NCBI GenBank assembly: GCA_008973525.1
Contig: WACJ01000048.1
Coordinates: 372,001 to 436,000 of the forward strand
DNA from: Stenopsyche tienmushanensis
Lineage: Eukaryota > Arthropoda > Insecta > Trichoptera > Stenopsychidae
DNA: 64,000 nucleotides
Reading direction: 5' to 3'
Part shown: piece by piece, positions 43,207-56,648 of the stretch
Numbering within the stretch: the first letter of the stretch is position 1
How the letters are laid out: each line of letters opens with the position of its first letter
Notes under the pieces: model-generated
What the model was told of the DNA's origin: nothing
Seen by the model: the letters and a program-made list of their open reading frames with translations, nothing else
The model's database searches: none
Made by a program: the position numbers and the translations under genes

Positions 43207-45071
43207 CAATACATTAATTCATATTGTTTTAATTTTTAAGCGTTCTCATGGACAACAAAACAGACAGTATGTTCGCTTTTAATGAAAAAATAATAAATTG
43301 AATGTATTCTACGTGCGTTTTGATGTCTCGCAAGACAAACATGCGAGTGTGCGTTCATAAATTGCACCCCAAGTGTGCATCCCAGAATGCACACACGGAA
43401 TGCACATAGGGTTGGATGTTTGGGGTCATTGGCAGTTCATTGACACGCAACCCTGATGCATTTTGGGGATTGTCCAACGGTCGTAAACCTATCTGATGGG
43501 TTATTCACCCGATGGGTTCGCAACCCCATCGAAAAACATTGCGTGCTCGCGAGCGGAAAATTGCATAGCAAACACTTATTTGCATATCGAAATCCAAGCG
43601 AAAGCACTGTAAAAATGTTCATCGTCCATGGCTTCGGACGTTAAGAGCGTCATCGACGTAACAAAACGGGTATTTTTTGCTTGTATTTATTTGATAATAG
43701 GATTTTGATTGCATGTCAAAATTTACAACCTCACGAGGATACGATGAGTTCTTGGAAAATAACGCAATTTAACTTATCTTGGTTTTTTATAATCTAGCGT
43801 TTGAAAAGGTTGCATTCATATACGTCAGAGTTCTCGGAAGACATTAAGCAATACAAAGTAAATTTGCGTCATAGCAACAATACAGGATTAAAGCCCCAAA
43901 AAAACAGCCTTTATGTACATTGTATAGAACAATACCGTCTTATATGAGTTAATATCAAAATTCACCAATGTGTTATGCAATATTTTACAGTGGATAGCCG
44001 AGCGTTACTGCATCGAAAGATGATGATTTTGATTGTCAACCCTTTTCAAACTATATTTCACCCCGTGATATATTCAATGAAACGTTTCAGCTAATTTCTG
44101 AATTTAAATCAACACGTTTTTTGGTATAAATCCTTGAAAATTAGATCGTGCTAAACCATGACCTCTAGTTATTATTAGAGCTAGACCGTAACAAAGGTGC
44201 TGTAAGTAATGCGGTGCAAAATTTTCCACCTTCCAGTCGTACTTCCACTTCATCAGCGTCCATCCTGATGATGACCTTTCGACTAAAAAACCGTCAGAGA
44301 TTTATATCAATAGTTCTCGACATTATAATACATCAACATTGAATAAAAAATGGCAAAAAGTTTGAAAAATACCACCAATTAATATGGCTATTGTATAACT
44401 GCCATTGGGTCATCTGCAATAAATAACGCTTTTTATTCATATACAATCTGGACGATCCGATAAATTCAAAATATTCCATCATTTCGCTTTAAAAATTGAC
44501 AGATGTTCAATTTTACTACAACAGCTGTCGACCGACTAAATTATGCTGACGGCCATTTGACAGGTGAGGGTTTATACGACCATGGAATATACAAACGCCA
44601 AAGCCATGGATTTGCTGAATAAATACAGAAGATAATGCAAAATAAATTCTTGCTTAAATCAATTTTTCTTAGGTATTTTTTAAATAAAAATTAAGCCAAT
44701 CAATCATAAATTTCAATTCTATCAACATGACACTAAAAGTGTGTAACATGGGTTATTAAATATAAGCGCCAGATTAACACCGGTTTATTTCTGCCCTTTT
44801 GACACACAGGCAATAAAAAGACGAGGTCAACTGATAATCGTGATTGCGGGAAGACGTATCCTTTCCGCCGTTGCATCAGTAATCTCGTAGCTGGGATATC
44901 TCTCCGAGAAAATATATATCTTATCTATAGATTGGATATATGAAGCATTGCATATATTGTTTGATCACATGAGATGCATATGAATGTATCAGCATCGTTG
45001 AAGGGCAAAGTAATCTTGCTATGATACAATGTTACACCACTAGGAGTAATACAATATTTTTTGCAATATTC
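43207..45071. other. Intergenic sequence
   Basis: Contains a cluster of TGCACA/TGTGCA motifs near 43330-43410. The overlapping frames on both strands at 43437-43644 have no recognisable features. Confidence 0.5.
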
Positions 45072-45818
45072 TGTAGCGTGGGCGATTTAATTAAATTCGC
45101 CCAGATCAACAGCGACATCTTCTGTTTCTCTTTAGGTGCAATGTGCTATTTTAACAACAGATTCGATCTGCGTGTATAACCGGTCCGCTTTTTGGACCGC
45201 TGACATGACGAATAAACGTTTCGCGCCTCGCGACGCCATACCCGATCACGTTTACAGAAGACTACAAACTCTCATCACAAAACGATGTTGTCCGAAGAAG
45301 ACTGATCGGGTGGGTTGTTTGAGCTTTATAGCCAATCGAAAATATTGTGAGCTTTGTTTTATTGCGTGTTGGGTCGGCTCAATGTTTAAGCGATGTCGAA
45401 GAAAAGAGGGATTATACAACTTAGTATATATTATAAAAATGCACAGAGTTAACCAATGTTGATTCATGTAAAGTTGAATGGTCAAGTAAAATAAAAATCG
45501 TGTGCAACTCTCAACTGGGTCAGTATTCTGCGTTTTGGCGGACGCCTGCTTTGCCACCCCTTTTTTACAGCCCTTTGTACTGAGGGACATTGCATCTGCA
45601 ATTACCGACCGATTGCTTCTTATACGTGCATCGTTGCTGGTTGGGTGATGACGCGCAGAAGATGGGAGTCGAGAAAAGTCGTCGGTTGGCCTTGGTTGCG
45701 GGAGGACGTCCTTCTCGCAGCCAGATCTCTCTCTGTCATGCTGAATAAAAAGTTACCTAGAGAAGACAGTCTTTCTATTCGACGCCTGTCAATCCCCATC
45801 CATCCGTCTGGCCACACA
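45072..45818 (+). mobile_element. LTR-like copy split by an insertion
   Basis: Starts TGTAGCGTGGGCGATTT at 45072, is interrupted from about 45157, and resumes near 45585 with ACATTGCATCTGCAATTACC, continuing to about 45818. The interrupted stretch replaces about two dozen bases present in the other copies. Confidence 0.6.
45160..45580 (-). mobile_element. hAT-like composite element inserted in the LTR
   Basis: Minus-strand copy of the composite family: terminus AAAGGGCTGTAAAAAAGG at about 45579, GCAAAGCAGGCGTCCGCC, then CAGAATACTGACCC and, at the far end, the non-LTR remnant with GGTCCAAAAAGCGGACC. Younger than the LTR it interrupts. Confidence 0.55.
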
Positions 45819-48618
45819 TGATCCGAAAGAAGAACGAACTGTTTAACAATTAATTATTATATTAAAGCGTGTGGGTTTAAGTGTTTTGTTTTGCAGATTT
45901 ACTTATAGGTGCAGAAGGCGCACGCTTTGGGCCTCATAAATTTTAAGAAACCTCAAGCAATTTTTACCTACCGCGTAATGCACGGGACAATCTCCTCTTT
46001 TGAAATACATGCACACAAATATCAATCTTCAATAAATTCCATCAAGGGCCTCTCAAGTGCTAAATCCGCCATTAGCTTGTGGAAACTTTTGGGGCCTAGT
46101 TATGTTGTCGTTGCGGCCATTTTATTTTTAATAGGACGCTTCATTTCCCATCGAATTCGACAAAGTCTAATCGTCACCAGTGTCATGTAAATGGTAAATA
46201 AATTACCATATAAACCCTTTGCACTCGAGAAGTGACTCTCATTCACCATATGATTTGATGCCGCAGCTCAAGAGGTGACTCTCGCTCACCACTCTAGTTC
46301 GAACTTGACAGTCGTGGCAAAAATACTACTAAGTTTTTGATCAAAGTCTGTTCTCAAAGAAACAAAGCCCGCAAAAAACATCAAACCACATATTATTGGA
46401 ATACTTGCCCCCAAAATTCTCGCCGAAATTTCGGCAGAAGAAGGTTTCAACGCTTCATAACTTAAAACATCGACTTTACATTATGTTCCGATCATCTTTT
46501 TCTTCCTTTTCGAACCGTCCACAATCCGACAGCGAATGAACCCGCGTGAGGCCATATATCTTAGAACGTACGCTTGGGGTGGGGCGTCTCTGAATTTCGA
46601 TTGGGACGTTCCTGCGGAAGCACAAATTATAGTTATTTGACAGACAGCGTATTATCAAGGCTTTTATCAAGATAAATACATTTGTACAACGACCAAAAAT
46701 ATATTTCGACAATAATAAAAAATGAGAAACAGGATAATAAGTACATGGCAAAATGAAAAAAACAAGATTTTCGCCCGAAGGTGAATGTTATAAAAATATT
46801 TTTCTTTGCAAGAACGATTTTAAAAATAGCATTTTTTCTTATGTGTTTTGATTAATTAAAAATGGCTTCTTTTGGACGAAAATAAATTAACAAACGATCG
46901 TATCAAATAAGCTCGGATGTTTGATGATATAACAATGTAATAATTATGATTTATGGTTGGTTTGCGATTTAAATGCAATATTTTTAAATAGGTTATGATC
47001 GTCTTTCTGTATAAAATCAAAAGCATCCTATTCGATCAGAGTTTATCTGATTTAAGCCTATTGAGCTTACAATTCATTGGCAAATTAATGGCAAATTGAC
47101 AACGAAAATGGCTTTAAAATTAAACTCCAAAGTGCATAATATCGTTAGCGTTATATAACTCAAGCGATAACGATCGCATTTCAATAAATAAAAGTTTATG
47201 TAGATTTAATCTCTCGATTACGTTGATATAGAGGATCAGGTCTATATCATCGTCATCGAGTCTTGTGTGTATGATTTCAAGTCTTGTATTGATTTCCACA
47301 ACATATTCCGTATCTGTCGGACAATTGAAGTTATGTAATGATTCGCCCGAGGGGGTTTAAAGCACACCCCTACCGAGAACTTCGGAGGACGAATGCTGGT
47401 GAGGGGTAGGCGCCAAAACAGTCGAAATAAAGCGTTATTGTAGACATGAATTTTTTTCATACACACAACATTGCTTCGGATCAATATGGCTTGGCCTTTA
47501 GACCTGCACGTGATATTATCACCCTGGAGGTTTCAATTTTTGCTAGGGGTGGGTGAGATAAATCGCTGATTTGATAGTCGTTCTGGAAACACCGGTTGAA
47601 CACTCCAAAGTGTTTTTATAGTTTTGAATCGACCCCGTTTGAAAATGATGGCTGTAAAGCCAAATGTCAGTGTAGCTCCATTTATCAAATCTATTCAATA
47701 GCGCAAATAACCATTGCCAAAATATACTATCAATTATTCATGAATCCTTTCAATGCACAATGCATTCAACGATATACATTAATCTGTCCAAACGGAACAA
47801 TACAATATTTTAATTTGTTTACTCAATTGATAAATAAAAAATAGCTCAAATAACTAAATGCCTTGAAGACGAAGCTCCATCCTTAGCATCCCAAATGCCT
47901 GAGTAAAGATGCTAGCTTCAATATCATAAGCCTATCCCACGCAGTCCACTTCTGACACCAGTGTAACGTGGAAGACAGGCAAACCGCGGGAAGAATACAT
48001 ATTCCTGCGCCCAAGCCTATGTATCAACTCTCCACTTCCAAGTATTCTAATAATTGCGCTATTTTCGCGAATGTCGAATTGATAAATAACATATTTAAGC
48101 AAGCGCCTCCAAAGCAATATTTAGTTACCAATTCTCTCGAATTTTAATATCATATTTCATGCAGAATTCGATGATGAATTATTGAATGTCAATAGTATCA
48201 ATTCATCGGCTTAACAAACTGAGGCTCCCGGATAATAGAATTTACATATCGCGCCTTTATCCGTTGCCATTTATATGCCAATAACATCCACAGCAGGAAT
48301 TGTCGGAATAGAATATTGATTTTTATACAAATTTAAAATGAGCGTCGTTGTTATTTCAAGTTTTTCTGTTTGATGACAATTTTGTCGGTATGTCAATTGT
48401 AGAAAAGCCATAATAAGTAAATAAGTAACAGCTTGAGTTTCATGTTTCCTGAGGAGTTTCCCCTCGCATTAACAGGATTAAATGGATTCCGTTGCAATCC
48501 ATTTTTGTATGGATCCATTGTTGATATCAGCTATAGATGAAGATGTTATCTGGAATTCAATATTCGCAGCTTTTAGCTTTTAAATTTTTCAACTCGTCCA
48601 TCTGAAGCCTAAAATATC
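45819..48618. other. Intergenic sequence
   Basis: A frame at 45909-46190 with one hydrophobic stretch (SYVVVAAILFLIGRFI) starts only at GTG and has no family. An imperfect doublet of GTGACTCTC-CTCACCA occurs at about 46228-46294. GC-richer islands near 46500-46620 and 47340-47420 are unassigned. Confidence 0.5.
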
Positions 48619-48870
48619 TTAGAATCTTGCTGGAGAAATAAAATCGCATATATTGCAGTAATAACTCTTTGGCGTCTCTCGATCTTCGTATTTTCTCGTG
48701 ATATTCAATGGTATTTTTAAATACATATTTTTTCTCATTGTCTTAATCACAGACCGAAGTTCATGGTATTTCAACATTTCCTCGAATGTCGAAACATGAG
48801 TTCTCGTTATAATTAATTGCTTCGGATTCTTTAATGCCGAGGATCTGTAAGTATTTGTTGTTTTTCCCAT
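48619..48870 (-). CDS. Orphan 83-codon open frame ending in a half zinc-finger-like CNIC motif
   Basis: ATG at 48870; near its end SYYCNICDFISPARF recalls the first half of a C2H2 finger, but the frame stops before any histidines. Probably a remnant or chance frame. Confidence 0.15.
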   Translation of the reverse strand: MGKTTNTYRSSALKNPKQLIITRTHVSTFEEMLKYHELRSVIKTMRKNMYLKIPLNITRKYEDRETPKSYYCNICDFISPARF

Positions 48871-49924
48871 ATTTATCGCTAATCTCTAATATATGGGAAA
48901 AAAATGTGTGTGTTCATTAACTTGAATGCCACAATCGTAGAATGAGGACACTTGATAGTGCTTGCATAATACGTATGCAATCGAACAGATATCGATGCAA
49001 AATTTCCAGTTTTCATTTCATGTTTTGATAATATTTATAAACGCATTGGAATATTTTTAAATAAATAATATTCTCAACGTCCATTCGAGGGCAGATATGA
49101 AAATATTCAGTATTTTGACAATGAGCTCACCTCCGGGCCATTGAGGTGAACATATCGAAGACCGTAATGAATTTATCAAACATATGTAAAAAATAGTATC
49201 AAAGAGAGATGTAAACCATGAGTGGAAGAAAATGAATTCGTTCTGCCGAACTTAAGCTAGTCTTTGGCAATGCTCAAAGGAAATGGTTCGTCAGATAAAA
49301 GTCTCGCAGATGGAATCTCTCCATTGTTTAAAATTCTAAAAATAAATATTGATTATCAAACTTTATATATGAAAAGATATATAATTTAAATTCATAAAAG
49401 TTAAAAGATGTTTAACTATAAAAAATGATTTCAGACAAAAGGCTTTCAAATATCCATTTTGATAGAATATATTTTGATTATTCCAAATGGCATTATTTCA
49501 CTATACTGATTTCGAAGTGATAATAAGCATTAATGTTCACTATAGCATGTAATAATTTATAAATTCAATTATACTGGACCACAGCCAAACAACAACAAAA
49601 TTAGTAATTCGGATACATTAAGCATGAGCATAATATTAAAGTTTGAAAACTGTTCGAAATCAAAAATAAGCCGGATGATCGACCTATAAATTATGTATAC
49701 TTCTACAATATTTAATATATATTTAAAAACAAAAAGAAATGTCCAAATAAAAATAACCATGTTAAGTTAAAGGTGAAATGTTTCATTCATTTGGAGCAGT
49801 GAGTTGTCGTAAAAAAGCGAGCATCTGCTTTGGTCTAAGCTTAAACATTATTAACCAACAAATAATATACAAACATAGGAAATATTAACCATTTCCAATC
49901 CTATGCCTTACATGTTGAGATATA

Positions 49925-49962
49925 CTGTGTTTCATATGAGAATATTCTTATATGAAACACAG
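49925..49962. repeat. 38-base near-perfect palindrome
   Basis: CTGTGTTTCATATGAGAAT pairs with ATTCTTATATGAAACACAG with a single mismatch and no spacer. Confidence 0.92.
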
Positions 49963-52288
49963 AATAAACTCTGATTCTGATGGAAAAAATAGATTTTTAT
50001 AAAAGAAACACGTACCTTCAAGACAAATATATGTCCTATTAAAGTCAATTCATCAAATAGGAAGCTTCTTGGTCAAGCCATTGAAGAAATAAGGCGAGAA
50101 GTAGCATCCTCTGTTGCGCAACACGTAATTATTCGTTTTCTCTTAAGGGGAGCAATCCCTTTAGACGCTCGAAAATGAATCGTTTTTCATGATTTTTTTT
50201 AATGATGATAAAATAATCGTATCATTTTAATTTTTTGACATTGTTTTACTACAACCTTAAAGTGCTAGTTTATTTTATTTTTTTAAAAACAAAAAACAAA
50301 ATGGCGGAGTTATAAGGTATTCCATTAGGCGCCTTTTTTCGTCATATCAAACGTCTCGCCACTTGTCTAAGGTTTTCTGTTGAATTGAAATCGAAAATGG
50401 AAATATTTTTTGATTTTTAATATATGTAGGCAGTCAACTAAGCTATAAGAATTTAAAAAAGTATAAAATTAAAAATTTAGTAGGCTTTTTAGTTAAACTT
50501 TCATATTTTTTAACATTTTCTTGATAACTTTTAGCACAAAAATATTATTTATTTACGCGAAAACCTTTTAAAAAATTTTAGCTTTGTTTATTAGATAATA
50601 TTATAGTGGGAAACATCTCAAAATTACAGTCAGATCTATCAACAACTTTTTAAGCTACAACTAGCGAACATTTTGAAAATGCGATTTCGAAATAATCTCG
50701 TTTAAAGTTTTAATGCGATAAAACTATCAATTTTAGTGACCTACCGATCAATCAATAATTCCAGGTGCATATAATAGATCTTCAGCTTTTTTAATAAGTT
50801 AATTATCTTCGATTAACTGTTATTTTCGGACTATATGAGCTGATTTTGTCTCAGAAAGACTCTTACGGCTCTACCTAGTTACACGCGCTTCATCGGTATT
50901 TTCAGCAAAGACTTTACATTAGGTGCCAATCATTATATTTAATGTATTCATCATCTTCAAAATTAAGCTGTAGTCGTTATTAAATAACCCAGTAGCAGTG
51001 TATGTTAATATTTCAATGATTTTTACACCAGAATGCAGGTGCTTTGGAGCCAGTCGCCAAACCGTCGAGTTAAAACATTAATAGCATTTTGGGGAATGGC
51101 CACCCAAGCATCTTTGAAGTAATTCATCCCTGGATAAATATTCATAAATTGGTAAGAGATGCTGTTTTATCCCTTGGCCAAGAAATGGAATCAGATCTTC
51201 AAGCTATGGATATTTTTTAAAGCAATGGTTTTCTGCCATTTGCATCAGCTTTTGATTCTAGTCGGGTTTCCATGATAATGTCTTTTTTTTAAATTACTCG
51301 AATGTCTCTACCTTTCGTTCATTTATTAAGATATTTTGACATTTTTGCTTCGAAAATTCAAACACAAACGACAAACTATAGAACTAAACTTGACTTCGAG
51401 CAACTTCGAGCTGAATTCGAGCAACTTTAATTTCGCATACCTACAGTTAGATAATAATGTATTTCAAAATGTGGAAATAAAATAATTTAGGTACATGTTG
51501 AAACTTTTGTATTAAGGACACCAAATAGTTTAGGCATTGTATTATTATTTGGTGCATTATTTATATCTGGGCGCTTTCTTGACGAAAATGTATTTTTTAA
51601 ATTCGTTCCAAATATTATTTGAAAGCTTTTAGTCTAAAATGTGTACAAGTTTTAGCGGGCGTGTTTGGAGAAGTGCCTCTGCGGCGTGGGATTCTCTTTA
51701 AGTGGTTAAAGCTGTCTCATTTAGGGAGAAATCTCCTGATATGCGAAATCCTTTAAATTTCTGCCATTCCCTCATCCGAAAAGGAATTATCCCTATTTTC
51801 GTCCCGAAAGCCGGCACAAAGCGGCACTCCGTTCGCACCGGGGGCGCTGCATATTCGCCCGATAAGATATCGAAATTTTTAGCACTCTTCGACAAGCAGG
51901 TCAGAATTGTGAAGGCTAGCAGCTCAAAGATAGCCTGATAATCTGATTAATTGGAAGAACGACAATCTTGCCTCCATTCAGCGTCCTCGAAAGATAAGCG
52001 AAAGAGGAGCGAAAAATCCGGATCTGATTAGAGCACCTTTCGCAGTATCTGACACACTCAAGTCTTATTAGGTTCTGCGACATCGAACTTTTCTACTCTT
52101 TGAAGATAAAAGTCGTTCCAACGAGGGATATGCAATTTCCGGGAATAAAGATGACATATAATCTCGAGTGGATCGGGCTAATTTAGTCGTATTCCTGATA
52201 TTTCATAATCAAAAATGGATTTCGTGAATCCAAACGATATTATCAAATTATCACACAAACATCTATACTTTCAAAATTATAACATCAA

Positions 52289-52320
52289 CGACCATGGACC
52301 CCCGGGGGGTCGACCATGAG
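52289..52320. repeat. GC palindrome flanked by CGACCATG direct repeats
   Basis: GACCCCCGGGGGGTC between two CGACCATG copies (52289 and 52311) in an otherwise AT-rich stretch. Function unknown. Confidence 0.6.
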
Positions 52321-53431
52321 CCTGATATAAATCCGTATATACAATTCTGGCCCTGGGCCATTGTTTAAATAACGGCCCTATCGCCCTACAATTGGCTCTT
52401 GGCGTTTATGTAAATTCCAGATAAATAAATACCCGATGAAATGGCCATCATGACATTTAAAAAATCCGGATTAAGTCTTTCAGACGAAGGAAAGAATCGA
52501 TGATTCCATCGCCATTATCCGTGTGTTCTACATATTCCTTTATTGAAAGTTTGTAGACTGTAATTGGGTCACGAATTTTCATAACAGCCCTAAATTTCCC
52601 GAGTAATAAGCATAATGGTCTCAAGGATGAAATAAACGAAAGAAGGATTCTATACAGCGGAGCGTACTTCACAGATATGATAACCGAAACAGGGATTACA
52701 TCACATACATAAATGTACAGCAATGTGTTATTTTATAATATAAATGCGAGATTAATACTAAATTTTTGATCAATCAAGTTCTATACTTTATAGATCTTTC
52801 ATAATAAATAAGTTCTCAATATGAAAATCTCTCAAATTCGTTTGATATTATTGCTACTGTCATGTAAATAGACAAGATATGCATTCCATTCTGAGACGCT
52901 GTATCGTAATACAATGAGTTTTGATCGATCATTTATTTAAATAATGACAGACAAACCTAAACAATACAATCATGTTCGAAGTTCAAATGTCGCCGATTAG
53001 TTGCATGTTGATTGAAATATAATGATTTGAATGAATAAACAAATTATTAAACATCACCGATCGACGCTGTTGATTGCCGGCGTCGTTGATACCTAAATCT
53101 CATAGCAATGGATAATTAGATAATTCTATCAACAATTAATTTGGCAGTTCATATAACCAATATCTCTAAATGGTGAATTTATGACAATTTTTCTTTAATC
53201 CATAGCAATTAATTTATGTCTGTCTGTTCTTTATGTAGATCTACCACAATTTAACCGAATCAATCCAAATTTCGTATAGTTATTCTATCAGATCCCGTTT
53301 AAAATATTAGGTAGAGCGAAAAGAAATGACTTTTTTAGATATGATGCTTTGAAACCAATTAACCGATTAGACATTGAAATCAAAAGAAGATACACAGACT
53401 ATCGGCAATTTATGGAGAAGTATGATGATGC

Positions 53432-53776
53432 TGTAATGTTGAGGCGAGGGCGCTCTCGGGGGCAGAGTCTCTGGGCGGCTCCCCGCCCCCATGTGATTGT
53501 CGGGATGGCCACGCTAGCGTACGTCATGATGTTGCTGAACGAATGGATGAGAATAGACGGACGTTGAATAGAAAGACTCTCTTCTTTAAATAACGATTTA
53601 TTCTACACGAGAGAGAGAGAGATCTGGCTGCAGGAGGGACGCCTTCCCGCAACCAAGGCTATTTGCACCTTTGCACTTGAAGAGAGATGGAAGATGTCAC
53701 GCTGTTAATCTGGCGAATTAAATCTGTTCAGATTAACAGCGCTACTACACGATGAAAGTAAATCGCCCACGCTACA
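53432..53776 (-). mobile_element. Solo LTR with 4-base target duplication
   Basis: Plus-strand ends TGTAATGTTGAGG (53432) and CCCACGCTACA (53776), the inverse of the 3790-4219 copy. ATGC flanks both sides, a target-site duplication. It is 345 bases, shorter than the 430-base copy by an internal deletion. Confidence 0.75.
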
Positions 53777-54335
53777 ATGCCATAAGCATTTCGGAAAAGA
53801 TACAAGTGGTGATGGACAGCTAAAAAACAGCCAAACCCCTAAAAATAGTTGATATAAATTCCCCAATGGAATGGAAACTCATTTTGGCAGAAATTAGCTT
53901 AATAAGTTCATATAGGTGTTTTTTTTTTCATTTGGGTTCGTTTTTTTGTAAAAAAAAATCCTACGAACTTACCGAATCATGTGTTATATGGGCGTTTATC
54001 AGTAAACTAAATAAATCGTCCTACGAAAGTTATCCAAGTTATTGGACATTTTTTGAAAAATCGATTCAGATGACTATTCCATGGAAGACTTGTAAATTTG
54101 CTTGTGACTAGTAAATATAGATAGCTGGTGAATATCCGGCATGCGTTGCAATGCCAAACGCGCTTAATAATTTTTCATATTGCGCGCGTATCCTTTCTTT
54201 ATCCGTCCCCGCGGCTCAAGCGTCATTTCACCAGACCAATATGCGCCAACATGGTACATCCGCTAAACATCTCGCATAACGAAATGCGTACACTTGCAAT
54301 AACTGTACTAATTATATAACGTTTATGGAGATGCG
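53777..54335. other. Intergenic sequence
   Basis: Frames at 53866-54111 and 54128-54319 have no recognisable features. Nothing supported. Confidence 0.5.
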
Positions 54336-54440
54336 TACAACAACTCCTCAAAGTTTCATCGCAATCGGATGAACGGTATGGCAGCGTATAAAATATGAAC
54401 AAACAAACGTTGATTTTTACATTGATACTTATATTGGGAT
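54336..54440 (-). repeat. Single inverted copy of the 119-base repeat
   Basis: Inverse of the TTTGTTTGTTC / CTGCCATACCGTTCATCCG family, next to the pogo-like element at 54478. Confidence 0.75.
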
Positions 54441-54477
54441 TTATCTTGACTGTAGTCAGGAATTGAATATTATGTAC

Positions 54478-54930
54478 ACTCAAACCTCTTTATGTGCGAA
54501 TTTGTTTTGTGCGATTTCGAAGTTATGCGATTTTATATAGCAATTATTTTTTTTACTTCGCAAAGAATACACATCGAGATATTATGGATAAAATAGGAAA
54601 TAAATCATCAACACTAACCGAAATTCGGAAAAAATTTTGAGAATATGTAAATCATATTGCATCTGCTATCACTGAATTATGACCACTCCCCTTAATTTGG
54701 TTTAGATTTTTTTTAAAATTGATTTCGTTTTTTTTGCATATTTTCAATGTTTTGGCTTTAAAAAACATATCCTTTAAAGATATTTCCAAAAAACTAATTA
54801 TTTGCGGAGTTATAGCTATTTTATATGGCTGTTTCAAAGTTATGCGGTTTTTTAAAATCTTCATCTTCAATCGATCGTCATGGCTTTTTTTGTGCAATTT
54901 CTTTTTGTGCGATTTTCCGCGTGTATTACC
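54478..54930 (+). mobile_element. pogo-like MITE, copy 1 (right end lost)
   Basis: Left terminus ACTCAAACCTCTTTATGTGCG, with GATTTCGAAGTTATGCG following. It shares its interior (TTTCAAAGTTATGCGG, TTTTGTGCGATTTTCCG) with the copy at 60340-60814. No right terminal repeat is visible. Confidence 0.6.
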
Positions 54931-55269
54931 AAATCTGTCTGAGACAGTTAACATTGAATGTATGTCTATTTGTCCTCTATACAGTTGGTCGAACATCTGC
55001 TTCTATAGTAACATAGATCATATTATTTTTATACTTAAAAATCTCATTTCAAGTATTGTAGAAGCGTGAGAAAAATAAAGTCACCCCATTCCCGTCTTGC
55101 AGCCCAGACGTCTCACCCTCTCGCTGTCTGGATAAAATATTAAAAATATGAAGCTGCGTGATGGCCTCAAATTTATTTGTTTTATTTATAAAATGTATTA
55201 GGCTTTGAATCCGGATTGTTTCGGCGCTCAAATACGTCATCCAGCATCTTCGCGCGCATTTGTTTACGA

Positions 55270-55760
55270 CGGTTAAACGGGAGTCCGCTCCATTAGGCGA
55301 TGTTTGTTTTCATAATGGAACATTCGAATTTTGCACGGGTTCCACTTACGCAAGTTTATCCAGGGGCGCAACTGTTGCATAAGAGCGCCCCGTTGCGATA
55401 CTTGGCCGAGCAGAGGGTGGCGGTGGGGAGTGGTGGGGATGAGACGTCCCGGGGACTGTTCAATGTCTACATCGATATCGGCACCGGCATCGATATCGCC
55501 ATCTCCATCGCGATCGCCATCGCCATCGCCATCGCCATTGCTCCCCCGCCAATCGATAGTGACGCAATTTCACTCCGCTGGTGGCGCTGTCGGCGGCCGC
55601 ACGCGCTACCAGCGCTCAGCTCAGCCGGGAGCTCCGACATTCATATTTACTCCGGGTTGACGTTCGGATGACCGCACACATGTTTATACGGTTCGTATCG
55701 CAAAGAACCCACCGCGGACTTGCGACTTAAGTCGAAACCGTTCGTGATATTCTCGAAAGC
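55270..55760. promoter_or_regulatory. CpG-rich block, candidate promoter
   Basis: Marked rise in GC and CpG in an AT-rich surround, about 0.9 kb upstream of a possible first coding exon at 56627. Long frames on the plus strand (55300-55671) follow from composition. The promoter role is inferred. Confidence 0.3.
55475..55541. repeat. ATCGCC hexanucleotide microsatellite with ATCGAT variants
   Basis: Four uninterrupted CATCGC units in a row near 55517-55536, preceded by degenerate units. It would read as an Ile-Ala or Ser-Pro run if translated. Confidence 0.85.
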
Positions 55761-55949
55761 GGCCCCAATTTTCACATTTTCATTGAAAAGTGCCGATCGT
55801 AAACATCGATACGTAAACGACTTAACCTTTTATGTCGAAGTGAACTGCTGAAAATTGCCGAAATTTCCACCACCCGACTGTCAAATCGCCAAGAAAAGCG
55901 TCCACAAAAATCACATTTTAAATTTGCAATAAATTCGTCCATCCTCAAA

Positions 55950-56390
55950 TACATTCAGTGCATCATAATATTATTATTTATTAAACATTTTCATATAAAA
56001 AACATGTGAACAGTTCCACACACTTATCGAACAATACTCCAAAACATTAAAACACTAAACATCCATTCATAAAAACCACTCAATTTCAAAGTTTGTGCAC
56101 GCCACTTCAACAAAACAATCCATGCAAACAAACAACAAACAAGCATCGTTGATAAAAAATACCCTCAAATCCCACAAAAACCAATCAAACACTCATGACA
56201 AACACCCAATCTGGAACCACACCGAACATCTTCGAAAAAAAAAACACAACATTCAGACATTTTTTCCACTAGAATACAACGTCCACGAAAATCAATTATT
56301 CACATATCGATTCGCCGAATTCCGGCTCCAAAAATACGACACACCACAACATACGACACCAAACTTACATAAGTTCGAAACGCAGTGATG
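55950..56390. other. G-depleted, C- and A-rich tract on the plus strand
   Basis: Over about 400 bases C far outnumbers G on the plus strand. The 97-codon frame at 56095-56388 is a by-product of this skew. No repeat unit seen. Confidence 0.5.
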
Positions 56391-56626
56391 GGGTCAAGTG
56401 CAACAAATTTATGCAATACCATCCCGTGGCACGTGCAAAAGCCCTCCAATCCGAGCAATAAATGCACATCTTCCCTATGATCTATTTTCAGCTCCAATCG
56501 GACATAATCCGCAATCGGCAGACTCAATGATTGTCACGTAAAAATCAATCGTTAATTATGAATATTATTCGATCAATTGTGAAATGTGTGTTTTGTACCG
56601 GCCGTCGTTGAATAGAGCAGTGCACA

Positions 56627-56648
56627 ATGGCCATCATCAGCTCGATAG
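56627..56648 (+). CDS. Possible first coding exon (MAIISSI)
   Basis: CACAATGG start context, seven codons and then ATAG-GTAAGAAT, a near-consensus donor, downstream of the CpG-rich block. The rest of the gene would lie beyond, and I find no joining exon in the window. Weak. Confidence 0.25.

Larger units (their letters stand above)
48871..53431. other. Intergenic sequence
   Basis: AT-rich, with the near-perfect palindrome at 49925-49962, a GC-richer block at 51690-52030 open on both strands, and a block with a GACCCCCGGGGGGTC palindrome at about 52289-52320. No gene supported. Confidence 0.5.

Noticed and set aside
46228..46294. GTGACTCTC doublet as a regulatory array
   Set aside because: Only two imperfect copies; too little to support a call.
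55300..55671. Plus-strand frames through the CpG-rich block (Ile-Ala or Ser-Pro repeats)
   Set aside because: They read through a hexanucleotide microsatellite and have no splice-compatible continuation.
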